Assembly: GCA_965214675.1 (NCBI GenBank)
Contig: OZ243969.1
Location: 1,804,864 to 1,868,863, forward strand
Source of the DNA: WTFY01 sp965214675
GTDB taxonomy: Bacteria > Pseudomonadota > Gammaproteobacteria > UBA4575
Length of the DNA: 64,000 nt
Direction of reading: 5' to 3'
Part shown: positions 41,941 to 51,420 of the stretch, piece after piece
How positions within the stretch are numbered: position 1 is the first letter of the stretch
How the letters are laid out: every line of letters starts with the position of its first letter
Made by a program: the position numbers and the translations under genes
Notes under the pieces: model-generated
Databases searched by the model: none
What the model saw: the letters and a program-made list of their open reading frames with translations, nothing else
Told to the model about the DNA's origin: nothing

Positions 41941-43536
41941 TTATTTGAAGCGGTACTGAAGCAATGTCCAGAACTTCTTGGTATCCGAGGAAAATCCGTC
42001 CTCACTTTCGAAGTCTGTATATTTAATTGCAAACAGGAATTTACCCATGAAGGGCTTGCCCCACAGTACGCCCCATTCATCTCCATAATCAGAAATGCGA
42101 TTGCTTCCTGACATGTACGATCTGTCTGTACTGTAGTCGTGATAATTAATGACGAGTTTGTTTTTGCCAATTTTGTGACCTAAAAGGCCCAGAACTGTCA
42201 GGGTCACGCTGGTGTCTTCAATGCCACCAAGAGGGGTTGCTGAACCACCAGGGGCGGCAACAAACTTATCAGCCCAGCCGTTGAAGGCGTGCACTGTAGC
42301 TAGAGGGGTTTGAATAGCGTTGTTACCGTTACTCTCCAAGACCTCGTAACCTACTCTTATCTGATAGGTAGGTTCACCAATGGGCATGAAGCCGAGGTTG
42401 TCGACCCGTGTGCCGCCAAACCTGATTCCGAACTCAATGTTGTAATAGTCATTATCATCCAGTTTCTGTCCAGTCTGCAGATTCATACCTGCATCGTCAG
42501 TTGGGTCTTGGTTCGCCCACTCTAATTCACTCTGAATATCCAATGAATCACTAACCTCGTGTCTACCTTTGAAACGAACACCGTAGGTCTCCGAGTCGAA
42601 ACTCACTGGGCCTATAAAAGGAGGTGCCATTCCTGTGCCTTCGGGGAAAGGCGTACGGGAATTATCATCAAAATCTAGCAAGTAACCATAAGCAACCAGT
42701 TTGCCATTGAACTGCGGGAGCTTGTAAGAGATGTTGATCAGGTGAGAGTCATCCATTTCCCATTCATCGAAAATGGAATCTTCACCAAAGAGCCGCTTCA
42801 CCTTGTCAATATAGGTATAAGAGATCCCAAGTTTTCCAAGCGTCTTGTCGACTCTGATCGCATCAAACGAAACGTTGTTTCCTCGCCAGATTACATCTCC
42901 AACCCATCGATGGTTGTCATAGATAACAGTTTGACGCCCTAATTTGAATGAAAGAGGACCATCACAAGGTCCAGGTGCACTGGGGCAGCCACCCGTTGGG
43001 GCGCGCCATCCAATATAGGCTTCATTGATTTCTTCAAAATCATTGTCAGGAATAATAGCATGGCCCTCAATATAACGATTCATTGCTGGCAGATTACCCC
43101 GTATAGGAGCCGGCAATGCCATCGGCCCACCTGGAGGGAAGTTTGGGGGTACGCTAAAATCTCCATCAAGGTTTAGCGCTCTGTCCGAGTTCAGGACTTC
43201 GTTCATCTCCCCTTCAATACGGGCATAAAAACCATGGAAGCGACCTGTGGTAAAGCCCAGCGCATTCCGTAAGACAACTGCATCAGCCTTGTCAGCATTT
43301 TCCATAGGGTGACCACTTGGAAAATCATCCTCCACATCTTCAAATCGTATGCGGGACCAGAAATCAAATCGGCCATTGACCAATGCTTCACCGAGATTCG
43401 TATGGTCCGGTGTCATTTTGTGATGAGGGGTATGATGGGTGTTGGGGACATCAGGTAAGCCCACCGCTCCGACACCCTGCGCCAGTACCAGAATGGCTGC
43501 AGCCATAAGGCATGGCAGAGGTTTAAAGTTGACCAT
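41941..43536 (-). CDS. Outer-membrane porin (alginate-export/AlgE-like family)
   Basis: A 531-aa outer-membrane beta-barrel protein with a Sec signal (MVNFKPLPCLMAAAILV, ending near GVGA). The mature part has alternating aromatic strands such as FDFWSRIRFEDVEDD, GFYARIEGEMNEV, FKLGRQTVIYDNHRW and IGISYTYID-like repeats, and ends LLQYRFK. It resembles porins of the alginate-export type. A GGAGGAG site precedes the ATG at 43536; a longer upstream frame is rejected. Its placement at the end of the thiocyanate cluster and a shared dyad motif upstream suggest that it admits thiocyanate or cyanate across the outer membrane (inference). Confidence 0.82.
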   Translation of the reverse strand: MVNFKPLPCLMAAAILVLAQGVGAVGLPDVPNTHHTPHHKMTPDHTNLGEALVNGRFDFWSRIRFEDVEDDFPSGHPMENADKADAVVLRNALGFTTGRFHGFYARIEGEMNEVLNSDRALNLDGDFSVPPNFPPGGPMALPAPIRGNLPAMNRYIEGHAIIPDNDFEEINEAYIGWRAPTGGCPSAPGPCDGPLSFKLGRQTVIYDNHRWVGDVIWRGNNVSFDAIRVDKTLGKLGISYTYIDKVKRLFGEDSIFDEWEMDDSHLINISYKLPQFNGKLVAYGYLLDFDDNSRTPFPEGTGMAPPFIGPVSFDSETYGVRFKGRHEVSDSLDIQSELEWANQDPTDDAGMNLQTGQKLDDNDYYNIEFGIRFGGTRVDNLGFMPIGEPTYQIRVGYEVLESNGNNAIQTPLATVHAFNGWADKFVAAPGGSATPLGGIEDTSVTLTVLGLLGHKIGKNKLVINYHDYSTDRSYMSGSNRISDYGDEWGVLWGKPFMGKFLFAIKYTDFESEDGFSSDTKKFWTLLQYRFK

Positions 43537-43895
43537 GGTTTTCTCCTCCCTTGCAAGGGTTTTAGCCAGATTGTCCTTGAGTAACCTAGCCATAAACAGA
43601 TCCAGAATTCTGTGTTAGATGCTTATTTTAGACTTACACCGGTAACATAAGCTTAATAATCTATCTATAGTAAATAATTGCTCTCCCGTCCAAGACTTTC
43701 TCATTATTGAAGCCATAGACTATAACTATGGACCGATTAATACTTATTACATTATAAGGCTGTGGTCAATAAATACAATTGTCTGCCCTGTTCAGGCAGG
43801 GAGTCAATCTGAAGGATTCATGCCTGAAACCTTGACACTCATCAAGTGTACTACAGGTCGGGACTAGGCCTGCAGAACTTCCTTTCAGCAACAAG
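43537..43895. other. Porin upstream region
   Basis: About 360 bases between the porin and the peroxidase gene. It contains the dyad at 43713-43731 and AT-rich DNA suitable for the porin promoter. No gene is seen. Confidence 0.45.
43713..43731. promoter_or_regulatory. CCATAG-N7-CTATGG dyad upstream of the porin
   Basis: Perfect 6-bp arms around seven bases, containing the same ATAG-N7-CTAT core (43715-43729) as the site between the CynR-like gene and scnB. It lies about 180 bases upstream of the porin start. Candidate LysR operator. Confidence 0.5.
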
Positions 43896-45188
43896 CTAGT
43901 CAGAAGGGGTTTCTGGTGCCGTGAGCCACTCCGGGCCAGCTGTAATGGGTCCTGTCAGCGTATGTAAAAAGGCTTCCACCTGTTTCTTCTCTTTTCTTCC
44001 CAGGGACAGCTCTCTCGCTTCGTTGTGCCCGACCATGGCAGCAGGTGCGCGATTGTAATGATCAATGACTTCTTCTAACGCTGCCAGTTGCCCGGCATGC
44101 ATATAGGGAGCAGTTTCCGCGATATTCCTGAGTGACGGGGTTTTGTGTGCACCTACCAAATTTTCGGCGGTTCTGATAAAGCGCAACTCGGTACATTCCC
44201 TCGGATTGATGTCAGAAAAATCCCCCAGGCAGTTAAACGGGTCGCCCAATACGCTCTGCACTGCATTTATCCGGCCCTTGCTTGGAAGCGACTCTGGGCT
44301 GGACAGCACCGCAGTGTTGTGAAACTCGTGGTTGGTGAATAGTGGGCCGTTATGACAATTGATGCACTGTGCTTTCCCAATGAACAGCCTCAATCCGGCA
44401 CGCTCATCCTGGCTTAGTATTACCCCGGTCTCCTGGTTCCCGGTGACCAGTGCCTCAACATAGTGATCAAAGCGTGCGGCTGCCGGCAGGAGCATGCGTT
44501 CATAGGCGGCGAGGGCCTTGCCAATATTTGTAAAAACTTCTGTAACTGCTGCCTGATCGTCCGAGGACATGGACTGCCAGCTTTCGTTCAGGCTCTTGTT
44601 GTCGACTGGGCCTGCAGCTGCAGGAAAACGCGAAGGATCGGAAAAGCTGTCCATGGACCCAAACAGATTTTCATATTGTTCACGGTAGATTTTGTCTAGT
44701 GCCACCAGGTGGACGAGTTGCATGCGTGAGCTTCCATGCTCCAGCGGGTTTTCCAGTGGAGACAATGCCTGAGCCCAAAGACTGTCTTTTCTTCCATCCC
44801 AGAATAGCCAGGGACTGTACGCCATCCCAACTATACTCATGGTGTTGCGAGTGCCGGTACCCAGTCCTTCAGCAACTTTCAGACCGTCTGTGAAATAGTG
44901 TGAGGGTTGATGGCAACTTGCACAGGAGATTTGTCCGTTCGCACTCAGGCGCGTATCGAAAAAAAGACGGTGACCCAGTTTGGCAGCCAGGGGATTGTCG
45001 GCCACAGGATTCCCTGTGGTTGTCGGCAAAGACGGGAGGTTGGCAATCCAGAGTGAGCGAAGCAAGGTAATTTCTGATGGAGTCCAGGCCACGCCCTTGC
45101 CGGACTGGGTATACCAAATGGCACTGGTCAGAATGATCAGAATGATCAGAATGACCATTACAAGTGTACCTTGGACAGCTTTTGACAC
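43896..45188 (-). CDS. Diheme cytochrome c peroxidase/MauG-family protein
   Basis: A 430-aa periplasmic diheme protein anchored or secreted by an N-terminal hydrophobic segment. Heme sites are CASCH (C89) and CINCH in the second half, in the usual CCP/MauG spacing. The family blocks LGHRLFFDTRLSANGQISC, PYMHAGQLAALEEVIDHY and TPSLRNI are clear. It may reduce peroxide with electrons from a cytochrome c or act in protein modification. The start is a GTG at 45188 or, with a better AAGG site, the ATG at 45155. A short 9-bp tandem repeat near 45130-45153 encodes repeated Ile-Leu-Ile in the anchor. It is the third gene of a small operon. Confidence 0.87.
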   Translation of the reverse strand: MSKAVQGTLVMVILIILIILTSAIWYTQSGKGVAWTPSEITLLRSLWIANLPSLPTTTGNPVADNPLAAKLGHRLFFDTRLSANGQISCASCHQPSHYFTDGLKVAEGLGTGTRNTMSIVGMAYSPWLFWDGRKDSLWAQALSPLENPLEHGSSRMQLVHLVALDKIYREQYENLFGSMDSFSDPSRFPAAAGPVDNKSLNESWQSMSSDDQAAVTEVFTNIGKALAAYERMLLPAAARFDHYVEALVTGNQETGVILSQDERAGLRLFIGKAQCINCHNGPLFTNHEFHNTAVLSSPESLPSKGRINAVQSVLGDPFNCLGDFSDINPRECTELRFIRTAENLVGAHKTPSLRNIAETAPYMHAGQLAALEEVIDHYNRAPAAMVGHNEARELSLGRKEKKQVEAFLHTLTGPITAGPEWLTAPETPSD

Positions 45189-45198
45189 GATGGGATGC

Positions 45199-45606
45199 TT
45201 ACAGGTTGAGATCGAATGTCACGCGGTCCAAAATTTTATCCTGCTGTATCGATAGCGTGACTTGCCACTGTCCTCCCATATGGAATTTGATCCCCTCCAG
45301 AAGGTACCCACCGTTACCAAGGTTTTGGGTAATCCTGGGTCGGGTAGGTAGTCCATGGTCATGCTCTGGCATGCCTCCCTCGATTCGGACAATGGCATCG
45401 GTGACTGGCTCACCCGAGCGGTGTTGGATGTGAAGGGTCCAGGCGTGCATGGTGTTGATCACGATTGGATCAAGATGACTGGTGAACCGGACCTCAAAGT
45501 GTTGCTTCTCTGTAAGGCGTGACTTCTCAACTCTGGACTGTACAGAATGATCTTCAGCCCATACCAGTGTAGAAAACAGGAAAAGTGCGACAAGGACTGT
45601 TTTCAT
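45199..45606 (-). CDS. Periplasmic YtkA/FixH-like domain protein
   Basis: A 135-aa secreted protein with a Sec signal (MKTVLVALFLFSTLVWA). The mature domain is an immunoglobulin-like sandwich of the YtkA type, seen in GGMPEHDHGLPTRPRITQNL, GGYLLEGIKFHMGGQWQV. Such proteins are common beside cytochrome oxidase or peroxidase genes and may bind copper; the two His-containing loops fit this. It starts 13 bases after the upstream membrane protein gene and is followed ten bases later by the peroxidase. Confidence 0.75.
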   Translation of the reverse strand: MKTVLVALFLFSTLVWAEDHSVQSRVEKSRLTEKQHFEVRFTSHLDPIVINTMHAWTLHIQHRSGEPVTDAIVRIEGGMPEHDHGLPTRPRITQNLGNGGYLLEGIKFHMGGQWQVTLSIQQDKILDRVTFDLNL

Positions 45607-45619
45607 CAAGTTCAGGGAT

Positions 45620-46252
45620 TTAGTCAATGCGATGAGGTCGGTTGATGCCATTCAGAAATCTGCGCATACGGGCGTAACCACCACTCATTAGCCAGTAGTT
45701 CAGCTGCAGGAATGCGGCGAGGCCTATAAACCATGGAATCAGGCCCCAGTCTGCACCGCCGACCCGAAATGGAAAGATGGCAGTATAGGTATTTCTGCCT
45801 GTAGGACTCTTGGCGGTGACAATACCAATAAAATTTCCCTCCTCAGTAAACTCGTGCAATGCCAGGAACACACCATCTTGCTGGACCTGTGGAGGTTGGT
45901 AGAAAACGGTATTACGAGGCAGGTCTTGTTTTATATCGTTCCAGTTTACGAACCGCCCGTAATTATTTACATCCTTGATGATACGGAATTCAACCGGAAC
46001 TTCTCTAAGACTGTTATGCAGGTATTCCAGAACAAACACGCTCTCATCCGCGTGGGGTATGTCCTCGCATAATTCCTCATGTCGGCTTATTTGGGGCTGA
46101 TAGATTTTGAAATGAGCCTTGTAAAAACCTATCTGGATGACACAAAGGTCATCCTCCAGAAATACACCCCCATGGGCATGAGCGTTCTGCCATGGCCCTA
46201 CAGCTAGGAATACCAGAAGAAGTGTTAAGCGTGCCGGGGAGAAAAGTATCAA
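45620..46252 (-). CDS. Secreted/membrane-anchored protein of unknown function
   Basis: A 210-aa protein with a signal peptide (ending NAHAHGG), a periplasmic domain and one C-terminal membrane helix (about 168-190) followed by an Arg-rich tail. The motif HGGVFLEDDLCVIQIGFYKAHF just after the signal is distinctive, with two cysteines available for metal or disulfide. I do not recognise a function. It is the first gene of the three-gene unit with the YtkA-like and peroxidase genes, next to the caa3 oxidase operon, so a role in oxidase biogenesis or copper handling is possible. Confidence 0.6.
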   Translation of the reverse strand: MILFSPARLTLLLVFLAVGPWQNAHAHGGVFLEDDLCVIQIGFYKAHFKIYQPQISRHEELCEDIPHADESVFVLEYLHNSLREVPVEFRIIKDVNNYGRFVNWNDIKQDLPRNTVFYQPPQVQQDGVFLALHEFTEEGNFIGIVTAKSPTGRNTYTAIFPFRVGGADWGLIPWFIGLAAFLQLNYWLMSGGYARMRRFLNGINRPHRID

Positions 46253-46419
46253 AAGTCAGGCAGCGTTTTCGCGCGATGTACAGGTGCGGCCAGCATAGCA
46301 AACACGCCCGTACTTTTGTGGTCGCTGGATTAGGGTTTGACTGTACCGACGTCGACTACCCGGCTGGTCTGCATGTCAGAAGGTAATGCATGAGCCTCAG
46401 GCTGGCGATACGGGAAAAA

Positions 46420-46785
46420 CTAGTGCCCGGATGCGTGGTGATGCTCAACAATGGGGGCTTCATCCACCCCGAAAAACTCAGCACGCGACAGATAGGTGTA
46501 GTCCCCTTCGATTGACATCATGCCAATGAGAACCAGCAATGCCAGGGGCGGCAATAAAATCGCCGTGATCAAAGCAAGCCGTTCCCAGGCCATGTGCATG
46601 AAAATCGCGACAATGAACCCTGCCTTCAGCATCATGAAGATCAGAATCAGGTTCCATCTCAGGTACCCCTGCAACTGTAAATAATCCACGAAGTAGGAAG
46701 CCGCACTGAATACGAATAACAGCAACCAAATTCCAATGTAAATGCTGAGTGGATGTTGTTGACCTTCTTCTGTTGCAGCCGCCAT
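46420..46785 (-). CDS. ctaF: Cytochrome c oxidase subunit IV
   Basis: A 121-aa protein with three membrane helices of the prokaryotic cytochrome c oxidase subunit IV family (ILIFMMLKAGFIVAIFMHM is the signature helix). It is the last gene of the ctaB-ctaC-ctaD-ctaE-type operon and lies 12 bases after the second subunit III gene. The C-terminus carries a His-rich tail (EHHHASGH). It supports assembly or stability of the oxidase. Confidence 0.88.
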   Translation of the reverse strand: MAAATEEGQQHPLSIYIGIWLLLFVFSAASYFVDYLQLQGYLRWNLILIFMMLKAGFIVAIFMHMAWERLALITAILLPPLALLVLIGMMSIEGDYTYLSRAEFFGVDEAPIVEHHHASGH

Positions 46786-46797
46786 GATTGTTGTCTC

Positions 46798-47478
46798 CTA
46801 CCAAAGATAAAAGAATGCGAAAATAAATACCCAGACCAGGTCTACGAAGTGCCAGTACAGGCCCGCGATCTCAACGATGTCGTAACCCTTTTTCTCATAG
46901 CGCCCGTTCAGGACGCCAACGGCCACGTACGTCAGATAGATCACACCGCCGCTTACGTGTAATCCGTGAAATCCGGTGATCATGAAAAATGAAGCACCGA
47001 ACTGGGCAGCACCAAACGGATTCCCCCACGGGCGAACTCCTTCATCAACAATGAGCTTGGTCCACTCGAAGGCTTGCATGCCAACAAACATCAGGCCAAA
47101 GCCGGCCGTGACAAGGAGCAGGACAGCAGCTTTCATACGATCTTTGCGGTACCCGTAGTTCACGGCCAATGCCATGGTGCCGCTGCTTGTGATCAAGACA
47201 AAGGTCATGATCGCAATCAGGATCAGCGGAATTGGATCCCCGCCAAAGCTCAGGGCAAAGATCTCGCTGGAATTCGGCCAAGGCACGGTGGAGCTGATGC
47301 GCACCTTCATATAGCCCGTCAGGAAAGACGTGAAGATAAAGGTGTCACTCAGGAGGAAGATCCACATCATGGCCTTGCCCCAGTGGACCTTGAATACCTC
47401 TTTTTCAGCGCTCCAGTCTGATACGAGATCCGTAACGACGTCGTTTGCTGCAACTACATCCGCTGTGCTTTGTGCCAT
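46798..47478 (-). CDS. ctaE: Cytochrome c oxidase subunit III (second copy)
   Basis: A 226-aa, seven-helix subunit III of heme-copper oxidases, with WIFLLSDTFIFTSFL, FFMITGFHGLHVSGGVIYL and YWHFVDLVWVFIFAFFYLW. The ATG at 47478 is preceded by AAGGAG; a longer frame upstream overlaps the previous gene. This copy has the complete subunit III C-terminus. It is encoded next to a second, shorter subunit III homologue, an arrangement seen in some proteobacterial caa3 operons. Confidence 0.9.
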   Translation of the reverse strand: MAQSTADVVAANDVVTDLVSDWSAEKEVFKVHWGKAMMWIFLLSDTFIFTSFLTGYMKVRISSTVPWPNSSEIFALSFGGDPIPLILIAIMTFVLITSSGTMALAVNYGYRKDRMKAAVLLLVTAGFGLMFVGMQAFEWTKLIVDEGVRPWGNPFGAAQFGASFFMITGFHGLHVSGGVIYLTYVAVGVLNGRYEKKGYDIVEIAGLYWHFVDLVWVFIFAFFYLW

Positions 47479-47494
47479 GTTCTCCTTGTCCTCT

Positions 47495-48160
47495 TTAAGT
47501 AGATAGCAGTAACGCAAACAGGCCTAACCAAACCAGCAGCAGAAAATGCCAGTAAATGGTACAGAGCTCAACGCTCATTCGAACCTGATAAATTTCTGTT
47601 TTGTTCTGTATCCTGAAAACTGTTTTACTCCAGACCCAAAGTCCGCCCAGTATGTGCAATGCATGTATTGCCGTTAACACATAGAAGAAGGAATTGGCAG
47701 GATTTGCAGAAAGGAAGTAACCGTGTTCTTGCAATCCTTGCCAGGCCCACAGTTGTCCTGCAATGAAGGCAAAGGTTAACAGTCCTGCAATCAGCAAATT
47801 GTTTCGTACACCATCGACCTGACTTCCCACTGCCGCATTTCGTGCGCGTTGAAAGAACAGGCTTCCCAGGATTAAAAAGGCAGTGTTAAGCCACAGGATC
47901 TCCGGCTCAGCCAGCGGGCGCCAGTCACTGAAGTCCATGCGCTGAAAATAGGCGCTGACAAACAGCGAAAACAGTGAAGCCGCGACACAAAGGAACACGA
48001 CGAGACCAATTTTTGCTGCAGGGATGGAGTGCGCTCCACCGGCATGGTGTTGGCCGATGGGGCCTTCTTCCGCCCAGGGGTGGACATTGATGGTCTGGTA
48101 GATGAGCCAGAACACTACGCCCCCCATGATCAGGGCCAATACTATCAGTGTCGCAGTCAT
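47495..48160 (-). CDS. Cytochrome c oxidase subunit III-like protein (first copy)
   Basis: A 221-aa membrane protein of the subunit III family, with GYFLSANPANSFFYVLTAIH, ALHILGGLWVW and YWHFLLLVWLGLFALLL. It diverges from the downstream ctaE. The N-terminal half has an added His-rich loop (GQHHAGGAHS). Its start is three bases after the ctaD stop. Both subunit III homologues probably belong to one oxidase, either as separate subunits or as a functional split. Confidence 0.85.
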   Translation of the reverse strand: MTATLIVLALIMGGVVFWLIYQTINVHPWAEEGPIGQHHAGGAHSIPAAKIGLVVFLCVAASLFSLFVSAYFQRMDFSDWRPLAEPEILWLNTAFLILGSLFFQRARNAAVGSQVDGVRNNLLIAGLLTFAFIAGQLWAWQGLQEHGYFLSANPANSFFYVLTAIHALHILGGLWVWSKTVFRIQNKTEIYQVRMSVELCTIYWHFLLLVWLGLFALLLST

Positions 48161-48163
48161 GAT

Positions 48164-49912
48164 CTAAACGTCGCCTTCACCTTTTGTGTACCGGCTGGGG
48201 ATTTCGGTTTGCGGAATGAAATCTTCCTTGGCGCCAGGGACACTGTAGGAGTATGCCCAGCGATATACCACAGGCAGCTCCTTGCCCCAGTTTCCGTGCT
48301 TTGGAGGGTAATCCGCAGTTTGCCATTCAATCGTGGTCGCACGCCATGGGTTGCGTGATGACTTTCTGCCTTTGAAAATACTCCAGAAGATATTGATCAG
48401 GAACAGGAACTGGGCTGCTGCAACAACCAATGCAGCTATGGTAATACTGACGTTCGCTGACTGTACGCTATCCGGCAGGAATTCCGTGGTACCGTTGGCG
48501 TAATACCTGCGGGGCACACCCAGTATGCCGATGTAGTGCATGGGCAGGTAAATCGCATAGGTGCCCAGGAAGGTCAGCCAGAAATGGATTTTCCCCATCG
48601 TGTCATTGAGCATCCGCCCGGTGAGCAGGGGGAACCAGTGATAGATTCCTCCAAATACGACCAGGAAGGGGGACACACCCATCACCATGTGGAAATGGCC
48701 GACTACGAAGTAGGTGTCAGAAAGTGGTACATCCACAACTACATTTCCCAAGAACAGTCCCGTTATTCCCCCATGGATGAATGTAAAGATAAAACCGATC
48801 GAAAACAGCATGGGCACCGTAAGATGTATATTCCCACGCCATAGGGTAAGTACCCAGTTGTAAACCTTGATCGCCGTCGGAACTGCAATGATCAGTGTTG
48901 TAGTGGCAAAGAAAAAGCCGAAGTACGGGTTCATTCCACTGACGTACATGTGGTGCGCCCATACGATGAAGCTCAGGCCTCCGATGGCAACAATCGCCCA
49001 GACCATCATGCGGTAGCCAAAGATGTTTTTACGGGCGTGTGTACTGATCAGGTCGGAAACGATCCCGAATGCGGGTAGCGCCACGATGTAAACCTCCGGA
49101 TGGCCAAAGAACCAGAAGAGGTGCTGAAACAGTATCGGACTTCCTCCTTCATGTGACAGGTTCTCGCCCAGCGAAGAGATTGCCGGCATGAAAAAGCTGG
49201 TCTCCAGAGTCTTGTCGAGCGTCATCATGATGACGCTGACGAGCAGTGCCGGGAAGGCCAGCAAACCCAGGATTGTAGCCATGATGATGCCCCAGACAGA
49301 CAAGGGCATACGCATCAGGGTCATGCCCCGTGTACGTGCCTGGAATGCAGTTGTGACATAGTTCAGCCCACCCATGGTGAACGCCACAACAAACAAGCCG
49401 AGCGATACGGTCATGCAGATGATGCCCCAGTCAGCACCCGGCGTACCTTCAGTAATTGCCTGTGGAGGGTACAAGGTCCAGCCTGCACCGGTAGGTCCTT
49501 CAGGAACAAAGAAACTCGCACATACCACGATGACTGACAACAGGTACACCCAGTAGCTCAGCATATTCATGTATGGAAAGGCCATATCGCGCGCTCCACA
49601 CATCAGCGGCACAAGGACATTGCCGAATCCACCCAGGAAAAATGCGGTCAGCATGAAGACAATCATGATCATGCCGTGCATGGTCACCGCCTGGTAGTAT
49701 TCGTCAGGCTGTATAAAGTCAAATACGCCCGGATAACCCAGTTGTAATCGCATCAGGCCAGACAGGATCAGGGCAATCACTCCGACAGCAGTAGCAGTTA
49801 TGATGTACTGGATACCAATGATCTTGTGATCTTGGCTCCAGACATACATACCAATCCATGTCTTCGGATGGGCAAGTTCTTGCTCTTTATCAGCTAATGC
49901 AACGTGTGCCAT
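48164..49912 (-). CDS. ctaD: Cytochrome c oxidase subunit I (CtaD/CoxA)
   Basis: The 582-aa catalytic subunit of an aa3-type heme-copper oxidase with twelve or more helices. Ligands and channels are visible: AVTMHGMIMIVFM (heme a histidine), WFFGHPEVYIVALPAFG (Cu-B His and the His-Tyr crosslink), WAHHMYVSGM (Cu-B histidines), TLIIAVPTAIKV (K channel Thr/Lys) and GHFHMVMG (heme a3/a histidines). It reduces oxygen to water and pumps protons. GGAG precedes the ATG. Confidence 0.96.
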   Translation of the reverse strand: MAHVALADKEQELAHPKTWIGMYVWSQDHKIIGIQYIITATAVGVIALILSGLMRLQLGYPGVFDFIQPDEYYQAVTMHGMIMIVFMLTAFFLGGFGNVLVPLMCGARDMAFPYMNMLSYWVYLLSVIVVCASFFVPEGPTGAGWTLYPPQAITEGTPGADWGIICMTVSLGLFVVAFTMGGLNYVTTAFQARTRGMTLMRMPLSVWGIIMATILGLLAFPALLVSVIMMTLDKTLETSFFMPAISSLGENLSHEGGSPILFQHLFWFFGHPEVYIVALPAFGIVSDLISTHARKNIFGYRMMVWAIVAIGGLSFIVWAHHMYVSGMNPYFGFFFATTTLIIAVPTAIKVYNWVLTLWRGNIHLTVPMLFSIGFIFTFIHGGITGLFLGNVVVDVPLSDTYFVVGHFHMVMGVSPFLVVFGGIYHWFPLLTGRMLNDTMGKIHFWLTFLGTYAIYLPMHYIGILGVPRRYYANGTTEFLPDSVQSANVSITIAALVVAAAQFLFLINIFWSIFKGRKSSRNPWRATTIEWQTADYPPKHGNWGKELPVVYRWAYSYSVPGAKEDFIPQTEIPSRYTKGEGDV

Positions 49913-49999
49913 TCTGGCTTCTCCTCATCGGTATGCTACCGGGTACTGTATTCGTTTCGTGTCTTGTCTTCAAATAGGGTTGTGGAATTGGTCGCCCGG

Positions 50000-51355
50000 T
50001 TAAAACGTGTTGATATATGCAACCAGGTCATTGATTTTCTTATCATTCAGACTGAGCACCATGGACTCCATTTGTCGTCCGGTAGCATCCTGCGGGTGCT
50101 GTGCGCCACGTACCCCGTGTTTGAAATTCTTGAGCTGGGTTACCATGTACCAGTCACTCATGCCGGCAAGACGCGGTGCATTCACAGCCCAGCGGCCTTC
50201 ACCCTGCTTGCCATGACACTTTCCACATGTAGTGTACAAGTCGCGACCATTTTTCACATCGCCCTGGACAGTCTGGGCCGCCGGCTCATCGGGCAAGGTC
50301 TGAATGTATGCAGCGATATCTCGAATCAAGGTCTCATTAACCAGCCCTGCTGCCATCGGTGCCATCTGTTGACCCAGGAGGTCTTCGGGGTTTGAGCCTC
50401 GGATGCCGTCCCTGAAATAGGTCAACTGGCGTTCCAAATACCAGTCTTCCTGACCACTCAGCTTGGGTGCATTAAGTGCTTGAATACCCTCACCCTGTAT
50501 GCCGTGGCACGCCGCACAAACCTGGTAATGGGCCTTGCCTGCCTCAGCATGCCCCGGCTTCTGCGCAACCAACATCGCATAGGTAGGTTGATGGGCGAGC
50601 CATTCATTAAATTGTTCCTCTTCGACTACGGTGACCTTGCCACGCATGGTGTGATGACCGATACCACAAAGTTCTTCACAAAGAATCTCAAAGGTACCGA
50701 GACGCGTGGGGGTTAGCCATATCCAGGGAACCATGCCAGGGACCAGGTCCATCTTCACTCGAAACTGCGGTACTGTGAAATTGTGCAACACATCCTTGGA
50801 ACGCAGCAGGAACTTGATCGGCAGACCTATCGGAATATGGACTTCGTTACCTTCGATGAGGACATCATCCTGTCCGTACGGATCTTCTTCGTTCATCCCG
50901 AAGGGGTTGTCAATACTGATCTTTCGGTTGTCTGAGGTGCCAAGCTGCCCGTCCTTGCCGGGGAAACGAAAGCTCCATTGCCACTGTTGCCCGACGACCT
51001 CTACAATTGCAGCGTTCTCCGGAGGGGAAACAAATTTGCCCCATACAATAAGTCCGGGAGCAAGCATGGCCACCACTCCTACGGTGGTAATTGCAGTTAG
51101 CCAGCCTTCCAGTTTTTTGTTTTCAGGTTCGTAGCTGGCACGTTGATTCTTGCCTTTGTTACGGTATTTGATAATGCAGTACGCCATGAACAGGTTGGCT
51201 GCGACAAAAACCACACCACACACAATGAAGGTGATCGTAACTGTCGTATCGATGGCTCCCCAGTTCGAAGCGATTTCCGTGAAGTACCACGGGCTCATGA
51301 AATGGAATACAACGGAACCAACTACCAAAAAGATTAATATGATGGCCATAGCCAT
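50000..51355 (-). CDS. ctaC: Cytochrome c oxidase subunit II fused to two cytochrome c domains (CtaC)
   Basis: A 451-aa subunit II with two N-terminal helices and the Cu-A site CEELCGIGHHTM, so electrons enter through the binuclear copper centre. The extension carries two class I cytochrome c domains (VCAACHG and TCGKCHG, each with a distal Met in LGQQMAPM and TGRQMESM). This double-heme extension is a caa3/cbb-like variant, and the fused c domains may replace a soluble cytochrome c. AAGGAG lies eight bases before the ATG at 51355. Confidence 0.94.
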   Translation of the reverse strand: MAMAIILIFLVVGSVVFHFMSPWYFTEIASNWGAIDTTVTITFIVCGVVFVAANLFMAYCIIKYRNKGKNQRASYEPENKKLEGWLTAITTVGVVAMLAPGLIVWGKFVSPPENAAIVEVVGQQWQWSFRFPGKDGQLGTSDNRKISIDNPFGMNEEDPYGQDDVLIEGNEVHIPIGLPIKFLLRSKDVLHNFTVPQFRVKMDLVPGMVPWIWLTPTRLGTFEILCEELCGIGHHTMRGKVTVVEEEQFNEWLAHQPTYAMLVAQKPGHAEAGKAHYQVCAACHGIQGEGIQALNAPKLSGQEDWYLERQLTYFRDGIRGSNPEDLLGQQMAPMAAGLVNETLIRDIAAYIQTLPDEPAAQTVQGDVKNGRDLYTTCGKCHGKQGEGRWAVNAPRLAGMSDWYMVTQLKNFKHGVRGAQHPQDATGRQMESMVLSLNDKKINDLVAYINTF

Positions 51356-51420
51356 GTTCAAGACTCCTTAGTCATTACAATACGGCGGCTACACTGGATT
51401 CAGCAGTGTGCGCATCCGGA

